From Mucidula mucida (taxonomy: Eukaryota; Basidiomycota; Agaricomycetes; Agaricales; Physalacriaceae): a stretch of DNA of 64,000 nucleotides. The stretch is taken from the NCBI GenBank assembly GCA_015501055.1, contig JADNYV010000005.1, forward strand, positions 434,001 through 498,000, read 5' to 3'. The translations under genes and the position numbers were made by a program. This document shows, piece after piece, positions 9,616 to 21,958 of the stretch. A model generated the notes under the pieces. It worked only from the letters and a program-made list of their open reading frames with translations, did not search any database and was not told where the DNA came from. Within the stretch, counting starts at the first letter, position 1, and every line of letters starts with the position of its first letter.

Positions 9616-11685
9616 CTATGTTGTAACCCAATGCCGTGGTGCGGACAATATCAATACTCCAGGATTCTTGCTGTCTACAACGCAAGATATGCCGTGTCTA
9701 ATGGAGCCTCAGCTTTGAACGTACAGAGGGAGACATATGCTTACTTGGCCGAGACTTGTTCAATGGCCGGCTTCAGTTTTGCCTTGCCATCTCGGGAATG
9801 TAAGCCCTTCCCGACAATCACACGAAGTGAGTCGCGTCCTTCAACAAGCACCTGCTTAAAAGCTTTTTCTGTCTGCGTAACTGCCTCGGGAACCAGTAAA
9901 CCGTGAACATCGATGGAAGTCACGCCATTCAGCTTGGTGGGCTCTGAATGATTACGTGCTAGGTAGCCTCTGTTAAGATTGAATCGCGTCAAACGAGATG
10001 TTCCACTCACCGTGGTAGTAACGTCGCTCCGCACGTTCATGCAATTTCTTGATAAGTTCCCCCGACTCTTGAATGTCCATGGCAAGCGTAAAAGCATTCT
10101 TCTGATCGCCATTTCTTACGGCCGTAGCGTGCCTTTTCTGAAGGTCTTTTCTCCTGGTTTCTTCCTGCCAAGCGTCTTTGCGAAATTGTTCAGCTCGACT
10201 GTTAAGTCCTGGAGAATTGGATATGGCACTAACAACTGTTGGAGTCGGGGATGGTTCATCCCCGGCAGTAGAATCTTCTGAAGGTCGCGCAAGATGCGCC
10301 GGAAGTGGTATAGGAATCGGAGGAGCAGATAAGTTCTCAGATGTTGCATGAGGATGTTGGGAGCTAGATGGAAGTGGAGGGTCTTGCCCATCGTCAGAGT
10401 CGGACACGTAACCAGAAAGGTGTCTCGGTGTCATCAAAGGGTCGTCGTCATATGTACGTGGAAGAGGGTGTTGCTGTCCATAGGGAGTCTGAAGAGGGTC
10501 CGTATCATCGGCAACGAATAGGGGGGATTGAGGAGGGCTGAAGGGGGATCTGAGCGGACTGTCAATGGTGGCAGAGAGCACATCTTGCTCAAGAATCTGC
10601 GCGATAGATGGAGGAGGGCGAAAAAGCATTGGACGGGCGGGAGAGCCGTGTTCGGGTAATTCCATAGCTCGAGGAAAGATAAATGGTGCACTATCAAGAG
10701 CACTAAGCGTTAGAGGACTGGGAGGGTCTTGCATGACCGGGAGGGGAATGGGAGGAACAGAGGCAGTATACTGTGGCGCTGGAGTTCTGATATCTTCTGC
10801 ATGAGAGTAGTTAATGGATATGGGGGACAATGGCGCGATGGCAGCGAGAGCTGCTGATGATGGTTGAGGAGGAGGAACATTCGGAGTCGCTGGGAGTATG
10901 TCGCAAGTCCGCGTTGGACTGTGCGCATCCAAAATGGGTGCCTTAGACTCTGTTTGAACTGTGACAGGATGTCGTGTAGCAGGAACGTCGATACGTGTGG
11001 AGGGTAATTCTGAAGGAGGACTTTCCGGTACTTCGACAATAGGATAAAGGGAGGGAACTCCGCATGATGCAATGGATAAATGAGACGAGTCGACAGTCTG
11101 ACTCGGTGGGGATGGTCGCTGTGTCATACCACCAAGTGATGGACTAGGGAGTGAATTTGGTATAGCCCTCGGTATGACACTGGGTGCGGATGGTATTGGA
11201 GCGTAATCACGGACGGGAGGAGGCGGTCGCACGGGCGGAAGGTCCGCTGCCACATTTGGTCGGGCAACAGTATGATGCCGGTATATTCTTGGACGTTCTA
11301 AAGACCGAGCTCGGTCTTCAGAGGGCATGCGAGGGTACACCGCCCGCCTGCTTCTCGTATGGGTCCTCCTTTCGTGGACAGTATCATACCAGTGTTTCCG
11401 CCCAAGCGCCTCGGAAAACAATATGCCCAAAAATGCCCATAGCATAATCAAGGCAAAATCAAGGAGGTCATTGGCCAGATAGAGATAGAGAGAGAATCTA
11501 AGGAAATAGGAGAGGTAAAGAGGTGAGGTGCCAGAGGAGACATCCAAAGTCGCGATGTAGTGTAGGCAGACACCTTCCCAAACACCGAGAAGGATGGGTC
11601 CGACAGCCGACCTCTGAGGTTCATGCAGAAACTGGACCGCCACGTAGATGGAGAGGCCTGAAAGCGATTGTAGGACGTTGTCCAT
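9616..11685 (-). CDS. membrane-anchored DUF1771-Smr domain protein
   Basis: The first ~95 residues hold several hydrophobic stretches (LSGLSIYVAVQFL, VGPILLGVWEGVCLHYI, LDFALIMLWAFLGILF). About 370 residues of Pro/Ser-rich, probably disordered sequence follow. The C-terminus has a DUF1771 helix pair (WQEETRRKDLQKRHATA to HERAERRYYHG) and an Smr domain with DVHGL and VIVGKGLHSRDGKAKLKPA. Smr domains bind or nick nucleic acid and act in ribosome-collision rescue or DNA repair in other eukaryotes. Here a membrane location is predicted, which is unusual. Two introns split the Smr part (near 9969-10014, and 9684-9750). The last exon ends NPGVLIL and a short tail. It diverges from chitin synthase across 235 bp. 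Confidence 0.82.
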
Positions 11686-11920
11686 GGTGGTGGAGGTTAC
11701 GAGTACATGATGCAGCCGCACAACTTGCACGCTGCCTCGAGGCAATTTACGGCAAGTCGGGCCGTTACGAAATGCGAGCACGTGTTCGACGCGACTCAAA
11801 ACAAACGACAGCATCACGCTGTTCAGGAACCGTTACAAACAGAGGACTTGGTCTTTGTTTATTGGGTCAAAGGTGCGCTACACGTGTCAAGATACGCACT
11901 GGCCCTCAATTTCTTGTAGA

Positions 11921-14900
11921 ATGAGCCACCAGCGCACATACACGGAAGACGCGGATTATGACGGCCAATCCAGCGAGGAAGAGTCGGAAATCACTGACTA
12001 CCTTTCCTCCTACCCGCGATACGTCTCCCAGCCTCCCCAGTACGGACCATACAGCTCCTTAGAGAGCGGGTCATCCACGCAGTTCCAACGATACCAGCCA
12101 GGCCGGGCATTGGAGCCCATACACACCGGAGAAACTCTGGACATCGGCCAGACCGCACACGATTCCTATGCCGCGCATTCATCGTCTGAATACTTGTCAG
12201 ATCCTTTTTCTGGCTCCACGGGATCTCATCAGGACCACTATTACGACCAAGATTATGTCCCACCTTCATATCGAGGCAGCGGTTCACCAGTCGATCCCGA
12301 ATTTGACCACTTTGGCTACGATGCGGAGGCGTCTTTTGCGTCAGGATATCACTCTCAATCATACTACCCCGCACGCTCTCGGTCTCCGACACCGGCTGTC
12401 GATGACGAGGACTACCTGGTAGTCGGTGACGGGAGTAGCATTCACTATACGGGAGCCCCGGACTCGGAAAAGGAAGAATATCCGTACCCAGCACACAACC
12501 ACTCGTTCTTTCCTAGCGACATGGTCAAGCGCCCTTCTGTTCTCTCTCAATCTGAAGCAGAGACTCCAGGAGCAGAAAGGCTACATTTCGGAGCAGCTCC
12601 AGTCGGACGGACGGAACGTCGCCATCTAAAGCGCAAAGTCAAGCTCACGAAAGAAGGCAATGTCGTTATCGAGTCTCAAATTCCTGAAATGTTGGTCCTT
12701 CCGCGACAAGCTACGCGCGAGACCCAAGCCACACAGTACAGCATGATATTCTGCGACCCTGATGACTTCCCGAAGCAAAACTATCCTATACGACAGATTT
12801 TATATCGGAGAGTCACTGAGATATTCGTAGTTATTACTATGTATAACGTGAGTCTCCTTTCGTATTCTTGGACTCCTTTAACGACGACGTTTACAGGAGG
12901 ATGAAGTATTGTTCTGTCGTACACTATATGGTGTCATGCGGAACATCTCCCAATTGTGCAATCGCAAGAATTCAAAGACATGGGGGAAAGATGGCTGGCA
13001 AAAGGTTGTGATCAGCTCTAAAGGTTTCTATATACGCCTAATCCTGCTCAGGTCGTTGTATGCATCGTGGCGGACGGACGGAAGAAGGTTCACCCTCGTG
13101 TCCTCGATGTCCTGACACTTCTCGGCGTGTATCAAGACCCTCAAAATATTCACAAAAGGGAAGGTTTCGAGTCCACGCCACCTACAGCACATTTATACGA
13201 GTACACAACGTCGTTCGGACTAGATTCAAATATACACTTCAAATATCCGGACAAGGGAATCGTTCCCACGCAGATCATGTTTCTGCTCAAGGAGAAGAAC
13301 CAGAAGAAGATAAACAGTCACCGATGGTTCTTCAACGCACTTGCTCCAATCCTCCAGGTAAGTTATTGTCTCGTATGCCTGTCATCGATTGATCTTCTTC
13401 CAGCCGAAAGTGTGCATTTTATTGGACACGGGTACTTGTCCCGGCAACAATAGCTTCTATAAACTTTGGAAGACTTTTGATGTCAACTCCAATGTTGGCG
13501 GCGCGTGCGGAGAGCTTACTGCTTTCAAAGGGAAACGATGGTCACTATTGTTAAACCCGCTAGGTCAACTCCTCGTTACCTCTTTCGACTAAATAGTGAC
13601 AATATTTCTCCAGTGGCATCTCAGAATTTTGAATATAAGATAAGTAATATCTTAGACAAGCCTACGGAGTCGATGTTCGGATACATCAGTGTCCTTGTAA
13701 GTTCCCTGCTCTACTGCGAGCGCCATGAAGTTCACAGTCATGAAAGCCCGGTGCCTTTTCTGCATACAGGTCTGTGGAATGAAATTTGCTTTCACGCTGT
13801 ATGTGAAGAGTAGCCTCCAGATACTTCGCTTTGCAAAACGACGAGAACGGTGTCGGTCCTCTGGCATCTTATTTCAAAGGAGAAGTCCTTCATGGGCGTG
13901 ACACTGATATTTTTACCTCCAATATGTGTGCGTACACCCTGTGACTTTCGCGAGACTCTTCTCACTCCGACCTCTAGACCTCGCCGAAGATGTGACTTCT
14001 CTCTTATTTAGGTTGCATTTTTGGACTGATGATTGACAGCGTATTCTATGCTTTGAACTAGTGGCGAAGGCGAACTCCAACTGGTCCGAACTCTACTAAT
14101 CAGCAGCTTGCGGCTAACTCCCTTCTCAGGGTTCTCCGATATGTCAAGGGAGCCGTTGGTGAGACCGATGTACCCGACTCCCTTCCAGAGTTCATTGGGC
14201 AGAGGCGACGTTGGTTGAACGGGTCCTTCTTCGCGGCGACGTATGCCATTGCTCACACGCCTCAAATCTGGCGTTCTGGTCATAGCATTGCGCGAAAAAT
14301 CAGCCTAACGATCGAAACTCTCTATACAATCACCAATCTCTTGTTTTCGTGGTTCAGCATCGTAGGTGCAAAACCGGTCTCTTCGATCGCTCACTGAAAC
14401 ACACTGCAGGGAAACTTTTATCTTTTCTTCGTAAGAGGAATTCCTTTGAGCATACTTACTCCCACTAACAAGTATCAGGTTGTACTCACGTCGTCACTTG
14501 AAGACGAGTCTTTTGGTCTGTGGTCGGGAATCAAGGTCTTCAACTGGGCTGTTCAGGTAAGCGCCTTCAGTCCTGTTTTCCTATACGATACTTACCAACT
14601 ACTGCAGTACATCCTGGCGTCTATCATGATCTCCCTCTTCTTCATTTCTATGAGTATCAAACCCAAAACGTATGAAACTGTCTGTATGGGTACTTGATCT
14701 AACCAGGTCCCAAACAGAGAAAAGGCAAAGTACAAAGTATTGTCAATAGCGCTCGCCATATGTATGGTTTATATGATGGCTGCGTCCATCGTATGCGCCG
14801 TCAAGGCGAGCTCGCAGGGTGGAACAGCGAACAGTATCATGATTTTCAGCGTACTAATCACTTACGGTGGTGCGTTACTTCTCTGTGCTTCTTGTCCCTC

Positions 14901-15741
14901 TCGAACTCCTCGTCCCAGTATATGCATTCTCAAGCTTAATCGCGCTTGACCCTCTACATATGATCACAAGTTTCGTGCCGTATCTCCTCCTCTCTCCGAC
15001 GTACATCAACATTCTCAATATGTGAGTTTCGCGGATACCCGCCTTCCCAGAACTGACTCGGAGCCTGCGTTCAGATATGCATTTTCGAACATCGACGATG
15101 TAAGTGATGGTACCTATACCCAGGCTGTTGCTCATCAATGACAGATATCTTGGGGGACCAAACAAGACGCAGACGAACCGGAACCGGTTGACAGAGATGC
15201 GGGGTGTTACGGCCCGGAGGGGATGGCGAAGTCGAAGTCGAGGTGGCGACTCCCCAGCAGAAGAATGAATTGTACGAGGATGCTATACAGCATCTCAAGT
15301 ACCGCGTTCCGGTCTCAAAAGCGAAGAAGAAACCTCCAACTGATGCAGAGAAAGAGCAGGCCGCTAAGGAGTACTACGCAGTTATCCGCACGAATGTAGG
15401 TGTTCTGCTCTTTCGCTAGTTCGCTTTTGATGTCTGTGTAGGTCCTTCTTGCTTGGGTTCTCTCCAACGTATGATCCTTGTTTGCTGCTTCGACGAAAAT
15501 CTCTGACCTCGTTGTAGGGCATTCTATTGGCATTAATTCTCGGTAGCGGCAGTAACACAACGGATACTTTCAGCAAGCAGACCCGCGCCAAAACTTACTT
15601 GATATTCATTCTAGTATTTACGGCTATAACGAATATCATTGTACGTGGTTTGACCCCCTTCACAGCCGACAATTGCTCATCTCTGGACAGCGTCTCTTGG
15701 CCTCGACGTTTTATCTCTTGATAACGCTAATAACAGGGTAG
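11921..15741 (+). CDS. chitin synthase, division 1 (class I-III type)
   Basis: A plasma-membrane GT2 enzyme polymerising UDP-GlcNAc into chitin. An acidic, Ser/Tyr-rich N-terminus of ~250 residues precedes the conserved [88 protein letters not shown] and catalytic QRRRWLNG motifs, then multiple C-terminal transmembrane segments. The gene is cut into many small exons, four of them 14-25 nt. Every join I checked keeps the frame. The last exon encodes [17 protein letters not shown] cannot separate classes I, II and III without an alignment. It converges on the R3H gene, with 124 bp between the stops. Confidence 0.93.
13747..13769 (+). other. 23-nt micro-exon of chitin synthase
   Basis: This exon encodes PGAFSAYR, an invariant part of the chitin synthase core. 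It lies between an intron 13695-13746 (GTAAGT to AAG) and an intron 13770-13820 (GTCTGT to CAG). Skipping it would delete the motif and shift the frame. Confidence 0.85.
13978..13991 (+). other. 14-nt micro-exon of chitin synthase
   Basis: The 14 bases supply most of YLAED in the active-site motif AEDRIL. The flanking introns are 13928-13977 and 13992-14039. The join NMY-LAED-RILCFEL is exactly the family consensus, which supports the splice sites despite the tiny size. Confidence 0.82.
14410..14430 (+). other. 21-nt micro-exon of chitin synthase
   Basis: This exon encodes GNFYLFF, in phase 0 on both sides, between introns that begin GTAGGT and GTAAGA. It continues a transmembrane helix after LLFSWFSI. 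Skipping it would keep the frame. Confidence 0.8.
15075..15099 (+). other. 25-nt micro-exon of chitin synthase
   Basis: This exon encodes YAFSNIDD, joining [10 protein letters not shown] to ISWGTK, a conserved stretch of division 1 chitin synthases. The introns on both sides begin GTGAGT and GTAAGT. Confidence 0.83.
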
Positions 15742-15865
15742 GCAGTCCATCCTTCTGCCTAAATCATGGACTATCGGACAACTGTAATTTATTTGTGCGA
15801 ACAAATGTACTACTCTACTTATCGACTGAGATATAGGAATACAGTTATGACATGCTATGTTGATG

Positions 15866-17220
15866 TCAAGAGAATAAATATGCATAAAATGATGGTTTGG
15901 AGGATGCAGCCGTTGGACGCGGCCTTGGAATGAATGATAAACGTACTGGAGAACGTGACGGTGATGAGGTGGAGCGCATTACTGTCTGATTCGGTATGCG
16001 AGGTCGTGCGCGGATAGGCAACTGTCGTCTTGGTGTATCGTCGAGAGTGAGATATATCAATGGAGAGATTACTTGTTCAGGTAAATCTGCCTCCAAGTCT
16101 GTGCCTCCACTGACAGACCAAGCTTCCTCTGAATCATGTTCCGTGACATGCACAAGGGATTCCCTCGACGATGCAGCGAGAGATGCGACTTCATCAACTT
16201 CGGAAAACGAATCCAAGTCTGTAAAGTCTGATTCGGTGTCAAACTGAGAGGAGCTGTCTATGTCTGTGACTGGAGGGGTAGCAATAGCAGCGGGTGCGAA
16301 AAAATCGGGGCGTGTAACGTTGGGACGCAGGAGGTATGTGAAGCGCTCCCCAGAAACTTCTTTACCTATGGTGTTAGGGTCAGATCCGTATTCGCCATCA
16401 GTATATATCACAAACTTACTATAGCTGACGACGTCATGATATCGAGCGCAGCAGTGAACGACATAGCGCGCGAAAGGATCACTATCGCAGCTCCAAACTA
16501 GTTGAAAGGGTGTTCGAGAGACTTCATGGATGGTCTGACATTCACCGATCATCTGGCGCTCTGATCCCATGGACTGAGGGCTATCGGAGGCTAGGACTGC
16601 GCCGGCGGTGGCCAGCCAGTCCGTCATGGCTTGTTCGACGTCTCGAACAAGAAATTGGGCGCGCCTGCCTGATCTGCGCAATTCCCTTCTCATACCTTTG
16701 AGGCTGAGCGAGAAGCGCCCATAATTGGCGGAGCTTGGATCGACCACAGGAGACCCAGTGACTGGTAGCTTCGCAGTGCGGGGTAGATATGTTGGCAGAG
16801 GTTCGGGAAAGGTCGATTTGACTTTGGGTAGCTGTACGCCGTAATCCTGCCTCGTAGCAAGGACGATGTGTGGGTTGCCGACAAATCTATCTGCGACATT
16901 GACCCATCAGGCCTCAGGCGAGAAAGGGCCATAAAACCGGCGGTGCACATACTGTTCTCTTTCCTTCTGACCCATCTCCTCCCATTGTTTTCATCTCTGC
17001 GCCCAATTTTCTTCGCAGTAACAGAGGGCGAAGCTGCCCGAGTATCAGTGAGGTGGGCGAAGCGGCCATTGAGACCAGGATTGCGCAGGATAGCGGGGAA
17101 CGATAAGGGGACTGAATCTTGTTTTGATGCAAAAGGCGCCGGATGTGGTGCATTAGAGTCGACAGTGGTAGCTCCCTCCATTGATGAAGCAGATGAGAAA
17201 AGGTTGCAAGTCAATGCCAT
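15866..17220 (-). CDS. R3H-associated domain protein
   Basis: The N-terminal part has GLNGRFAHLTD, KKIGRRDENNGRRWVRRKEN and, after a ~62-nt intron (near 16889-16950), RFVGNPHIVLATRQDYG, STFPEPLPTYLPRT and ANYGRFSLSLKGMRRELR. This is the layout of fungal R3H-associated N-terminal domains. FARYVVHCCARYHDVVSYSK fits a degenerate R3H motif, a single-stranded nucleic-acid binder. The rest is Ser/Asp/Glu-rich and then Arg/Pro-rich, probably disordered. A second intron near 16365-16425 is possible, but the frame stays open through it. The start is taken at MALTCNLFSSASSMEG. The Met at SSMEG is an alternative. Confidence 0.72.
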
Positions 17221-17282
17221 ATAAAGGACAACGTTACACCACTTGACTCGGACCGGTACCGCCAACAAGTCAACAATATCAA

Positions 17283-18955
17283 TTACGAGTTATAATCTAA
17301 TGGCCTAACCCTCGCGTCCTCTTCTTCACCTGCATGCTCTGTGCTCCCCCCCTTCGCCGCCTTGCTGTAACGTGCCAGAGTCGCGATAAAACTCCGTGTG
17401 ACGGGATGTCCAAGCTCTCGCATCTCAGACACCAGCATTTGGTAACGACCATCCTCATGTATGGCGCACTTTACAGCGATTGCCTCATACACGCTCCCGG
17501 GTGGTACAATTTGACAAGCTTTGATCCTCTCCAGATAGTCAAAGGCATCGTCGTATATCTCTTGAGTAAGATGTAGTTTGATCATCTGTTCGAATGTAGT
17601 GGCGTCGGGCTCGATATTCAGATCCACCATACTCTGAAGGAGGAGATCACCAAGATCCCGGTGGGCCGCCACAATGGCACCATCGAGTAGGAAACGGAAC
17701 GTGTCCCGATTGGGAACAATATTGTAGTCCCCGAAACTCTTGTAAGCCCCCATAGCGCGCTGAAGATCCCCAAGGAAAACCGCCGCCTGCACCACAGCGT
17801 TCATAGCTGCAGTTTCAATGGCCTGCCCGGCGGTGTGCATTTCGTCGAGATGCGTCCAAACGCTGTCCAGGACGTCCACGTCCTCTTTGAGGACATCGAA
17901 TATAGGCTTCACCGTGGACATGTGGGTTCTATGCCATATGACCGCACGAAGGGAAGTGCTTGTATAGCAGTCTTGAGTCCATTCCCGTCGGCTAAGGCTT
18001 TTATGAGAGGAATAAAGTGATACTCCTTTATGGGAAGCTTGGAGTTGGATATTTCGGTAATGGCTTTTGTAGCAAGCGCAGGAAGAGCGTTACGCGCAGC
18101 TGTTCTGAGCACGGCGAGACATACACCTTCACTGACTGGTAGATTCAATTTTGAGACGACGATGTCCCAACACTCCTCGGTCCCAGGGCCCTAGAACAAG
18201 AATTGATTAACATTCGCACATGAGTAAGTGGACATACCCAGAGAGATTCGGCGGCTGAGGCTAGACAGGACATCCAAACTTGGTTTCCCAAAAGTCTTGG
18301 ACTCGACGTCTCGAAATCTTGGGCCAATTCGAGGGCGAATCGGCTGTAGCCCAGCCTTGCGAAGGTTTCGACAACAGATACTATGGTGTCGAGAGTCGGA
18401 GCGATGTTAGCGCTGCGCATCTCTTGCAAATAACGTATTGGCATCTCCAGGTTCTTCTCGTTCAGGAAATAAGTAATGAGGGTCTGGTAGGTTTCGTTCG
18501 AGGGTGCGATATCCCTCTTCTTCATTTCCTCCATGACGAACCAGAATTGTCGACTATCGTAACAGCTCTAAAGGTGCTTTAATAGCATATCAAACCACAA
18601 ATTACGAGACATACCCTTAGCATTACGTTGTACGTCTCCAGGTTGGGCTGTATGCCCACGGAAAGCATGTCTGCATGAATGGCAAAACAGTCGAGAGATG
18701 TCGCGTTTGCGCAAGCAACACCCAACAAAATGTTATAGGTTTCTGTGTTGGGTACGACACCCTCACTTTTCATCTCTGCAGCAGTTTGAAAACATCCTAC
18801 GCTATTTCGACGACTGAATTGCATGAAGAGCTTTTGATTGTATCGGGCGACGGCGGTGCCATTTTGTGTCTGCTGAAAAGATATGTCCGGAGTGAATGTG
18901 TAGGGATTACTGCGAAGGTTCGTGAGTGGCGTGCTGGGATCTTCTGAAGGGTCCT
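17283..18955 (-). CDS. pentatricopeptide-repeat (PPR) protein, probably mitochondrial
   Basis: Successive ~35-residue helical repeats are visible, for example EMKSEGVVPNTETYNILL, DMLSVGIQPNLETYNVML, EMKKRDIAPSNETYQTLI, EMRSANIAPTLDTIVSVV and DLNIEPDATTFEQMI. Such proteins bind organellar RNA in processing or translation. Introns near 18188-18237 and 18567-18613 join cleanly, and GPGTEECWDIVV follows the first of these. The frame breaks at GGG 17924-17926 (CCC on the coding strand), where one more base gives GIEPHMSTVKPIFDVL. The 5' end is not fixed. Coding sequence reads back to about 18955 with no in-frame ATG, so a short first exon with the targeting signal probably lies upstream of the PPR reading. 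Confidence 0.75.
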
Positions 18956-18959
18956 GGAA

Positions 18960-19344
18960 GGCAACAGCAGTGTAATGGCGGCGCGGGCATGCTAGACGGT
19001 GGTTAAAAGAGAAGAGAAAGACACGAATTGCACTTGCTTGAAGTCAGATTTACGGAAGAGACAGACGCGTTCTGCAAGACCCGCGTTGGACCGCGTTTCA
19101 GCGACGCTCGCGCTGTCGACGAGAACATGGTCACTGCTTTTCCCGCTTCGGTGGCTGTGCCTTACCTCCTGTTGGGTCGTGTTTGGTGCGAGCGTGCAGG
19201 TCTGTTTGCTTTGCGGCACGTGCCACATTAATACTTGCGCGACACCCTCATCATCGCCGCCGCGACGACCGTGTCCTTTGGCGTTTTCCACGCTAGAATC
19301 TGTTTAAACCGCTTCCTATTCCCTGGTCACGTCTCTTAGCCAGG
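18960..19344. other. divergent intergenic region, probably holding the PPR first exon
   Basis: This region lies between the PPR gene (minus) and rad21 (plus). ORFs on both strands are unconvincing. It must contain the rad21 promoter and, from the missing Met of the PPR protein, probably a first coding exon on the minus strand that I cannot identify. Confidence 0.4.
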
Positions 19345-21649
19345 ATGGCATGCATTTCCTGTTTTTGCCTCATCTGGCCGCTCATCGTTGTTATAGTTTT
19401 ATTCGGAGGCTATCCTCTCGCGTCGCGGGCCATTGGGGCGGGTATGGCTTGCAGCACACATGGAACGCAAACTATCGAAAACACAAACTCTGCAGACCGA
19501 TATTGAAGAGTCAGTCGGTGCGTGCTCCTATTCATCCTCAACAATTGTCGTCCTCACTTTCTCGCCAGGCGCCATTATGGGCCAAGACGTTGAAATCATG
19601 GCCCTTCGTCTGAGCGGGCAACTTCTCCTCGGTGTTGTCCGCATATACAGTCGCAAAGCGAAGTATCTTCTCGAGGATTGCAATGAGGCGCTTCTCAAAA
19701 TCAAGATGGTAAGTTTGTAGCCTTGAAATTCACATTATTGCACTAAAGACACTCAGGCATTCCGTCCGGGAGCAGTTGATATGGGCGAGGGACTCGTAGC
19801 AAGCAAAGCAGCCATTACTCTTCAACAGAATGAATTCAATATCAATTTGTCATTGCCAGATTTAAATTGGTGAGTCTGCCATCTCGGATGTTCGTGCATG
19901 TCTGACTTGCCCATAGGGACGAAGCCGATCATGAACCACGCCGCCAACTAACAGATGGGCGTCAACATCTGGCGAGAGCAGCGGACATCACCCTTCCTCC
20001 CAGTGACAACTTCGGTCTGGAGTTCGACTTCTTCGATGATGAGGGAGGCATTGGATCTCAAGACGTGGACTTGGGCATCGACTTTGGCCCGGACGGTAAC
20101 ATGGATGTAGACATGGATAATCTCAGTGTCGCGGGTAGTGTTGGTGTTGGTCGAGACGCTGTCGTCGGCAACGACTCCATTGGTTCTCATCTCCTTGGCG
20201 ATGACCTTGATTTCATGTCGAACCGGAGCAAAAGCCGAGGCGCTTCCGAACATCCTTTTGACAACGACATGAATGTTGACATGCCCAACTTCGACGACAT
20301 CAACATGGGAGAGTTCGGTATCGGGTTCGACCTGCCAGACATCCCTGCAGACGGAGAGAAGACGCCCGGCCAAGATCGTTCACCTTCGCGAGCTTGTAAG
20401 AACTTAATGGTCATTAACTTCATCGTTGTTAACATACTCTTACAGCGTCCCCTCTAACAGACGTTCCTGTCACTCCTCCGCCTGACGTTCAAGTCGACAG
20501 TAACCTGCAACCGTTCCCGAAGAAGGCCCCCAAGAAGTTCAAGGAGAAGAAGCAGATTATTGACGAGGAGACGGAGCTTGCTGGCGGACTTGGGAGAATA
20601 GGTAGAAACGCTTTCGGTCCCGCCGTCAAAAAGGATTTGAGCGATATCCTCATTGAACCTCACTTCCTTCCTCGGTCATCTATGGTCATGCGTCTTCTCG
20701 AAATTCGCAATGACCCCATTGCTCATTTCCTACCTACGAAAGTGACGCCTCAAGGGACTTTTCTGTGTACGGCACCGGCGGGCTTGGCTCCTGAACTCGC
20801 TGAAATGTTTTTAAAGCCCATGTCAGGCCGTTCCAAAAAGCGCACTTTATCTCCGGATAAAGCGCCTTCATCAAAACGCCAGAAGCTGGACGACGACGAG
20901 GTTGAGCAAGCACGACGTGAAGGCAGCTTGGCTCCTAGCATCGGGTTTGGGAGCGAGCTTGGACGAGCTAGCATGGGACCGGATGGCGGGTTTGATTTTG
21001 GGGATCAATCGGGACATATGGAGGATTTCCAACTTGAGGTGCCTCCTGCAGATATAGAACTTGGTGGCGGGATGAACGGGCGCGCTTCCGTCGCGCCCTC
21101 GGAACGAAGTCGGATGTCCACTCCTGGCTTCGACGGATTAGATGATGTTGTGGAGTCATACGCTGACGAGACGTGTCCTATCGCCATGTTCGACGTCAAG
21201 CCGTCCACTCAATCGCAACTAGCCGACCGGGAGCAGGAAGCTGCAGATGTTGAGGGCAAAGGCTACAGCAAAAATACTATTAAGGCATTGAGTGTTGTCA
21301 GGCGGGAACTCAAGCCTTTGGAAGGTGCCGATGATGAAAAGGTCCTTGGGTTCCAGAGAATGGCTGACAAGGTGATGTTCCAGGCATCTGCCCAAAACTT
21401 AAGCTCACCACTTGCCAGGCGTCACGCCGTGCAGCAGCCTCATTCTTCTTCGAACTGCTTGTTCTCGGAACGCGGGACTGCGTCAAACTCACTCAAGATG
21501 GTCCATTCGAAAATATCCAGATTCGGGCGAAGGACAAACTGTGGGACAATCAGCAGCAATACGCACCCCAGAGCGATGCTCCCTCCCCTCGGGCTACCTC
21601 ACGACAACCATCTGTAGCCAGATCCCTCGCTTCTTCTATGGGACTTTGA
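19345..21649 (+). CDS. rad21: cohesin kleisin subunit Rad21/Scc1
   Basis: The kleisin closes the cohesin ring around sister chromatids. The N-terminus, assembled from an ATG-only exon (19345-19347) and exon 2 from 19397, reads [18 protein letters not shown] and continues [34 protein letters not shown] and the RPGAVDM segment. This is the Smc3-binding domain. The centre is acidic. The C-terminus is a winged helix ([22 protein letters not shown]), binding Smc1. Introns lie near 19348-19396, 19519-19566, 19709-19755, 19868-19917, 20396-20446 and 21371-21417. Intron 1 would use a GC donor. The centre contains nuclear-localisation-like KKRTLSPDK and SSKRQK. I did not recognise a clear separase site. 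Confidence 0.92.
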
Positions 21650-21958
21650 GATCGTATTGTTCATGACGCCCACCGTCAACTTGATTTATTACATTTACGA
21701 CCTCTATCACGACCTCTATTTTTTATTATATATCACTTACTATCGCTTTCGTTTGTTGTGCCAGCTAGCTCGTTGTACTACACGCTGTCGTTTCACTATT
21801 GGCCGATCGCAGAGTCTACGGTTCCACTAGAATGACTCGCTTGTGCTTTTGTATCGATTTCTCGTTGTAAGCTCTAATATACCATCGTTTGGTTATGATA
21901 GAGAAGCCATCAACTGCGATTAAGTTTATCATATACGGTCTATTACTGTGAACGTATT
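21650..21958. other. convergent intergenic region
   Basis: This is 3' space between rad21 and the BAG gene, AT-rich in its first third (TATTTTTTATTATATAT near 21717). I see no gene in it. Confidence 0.5.
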
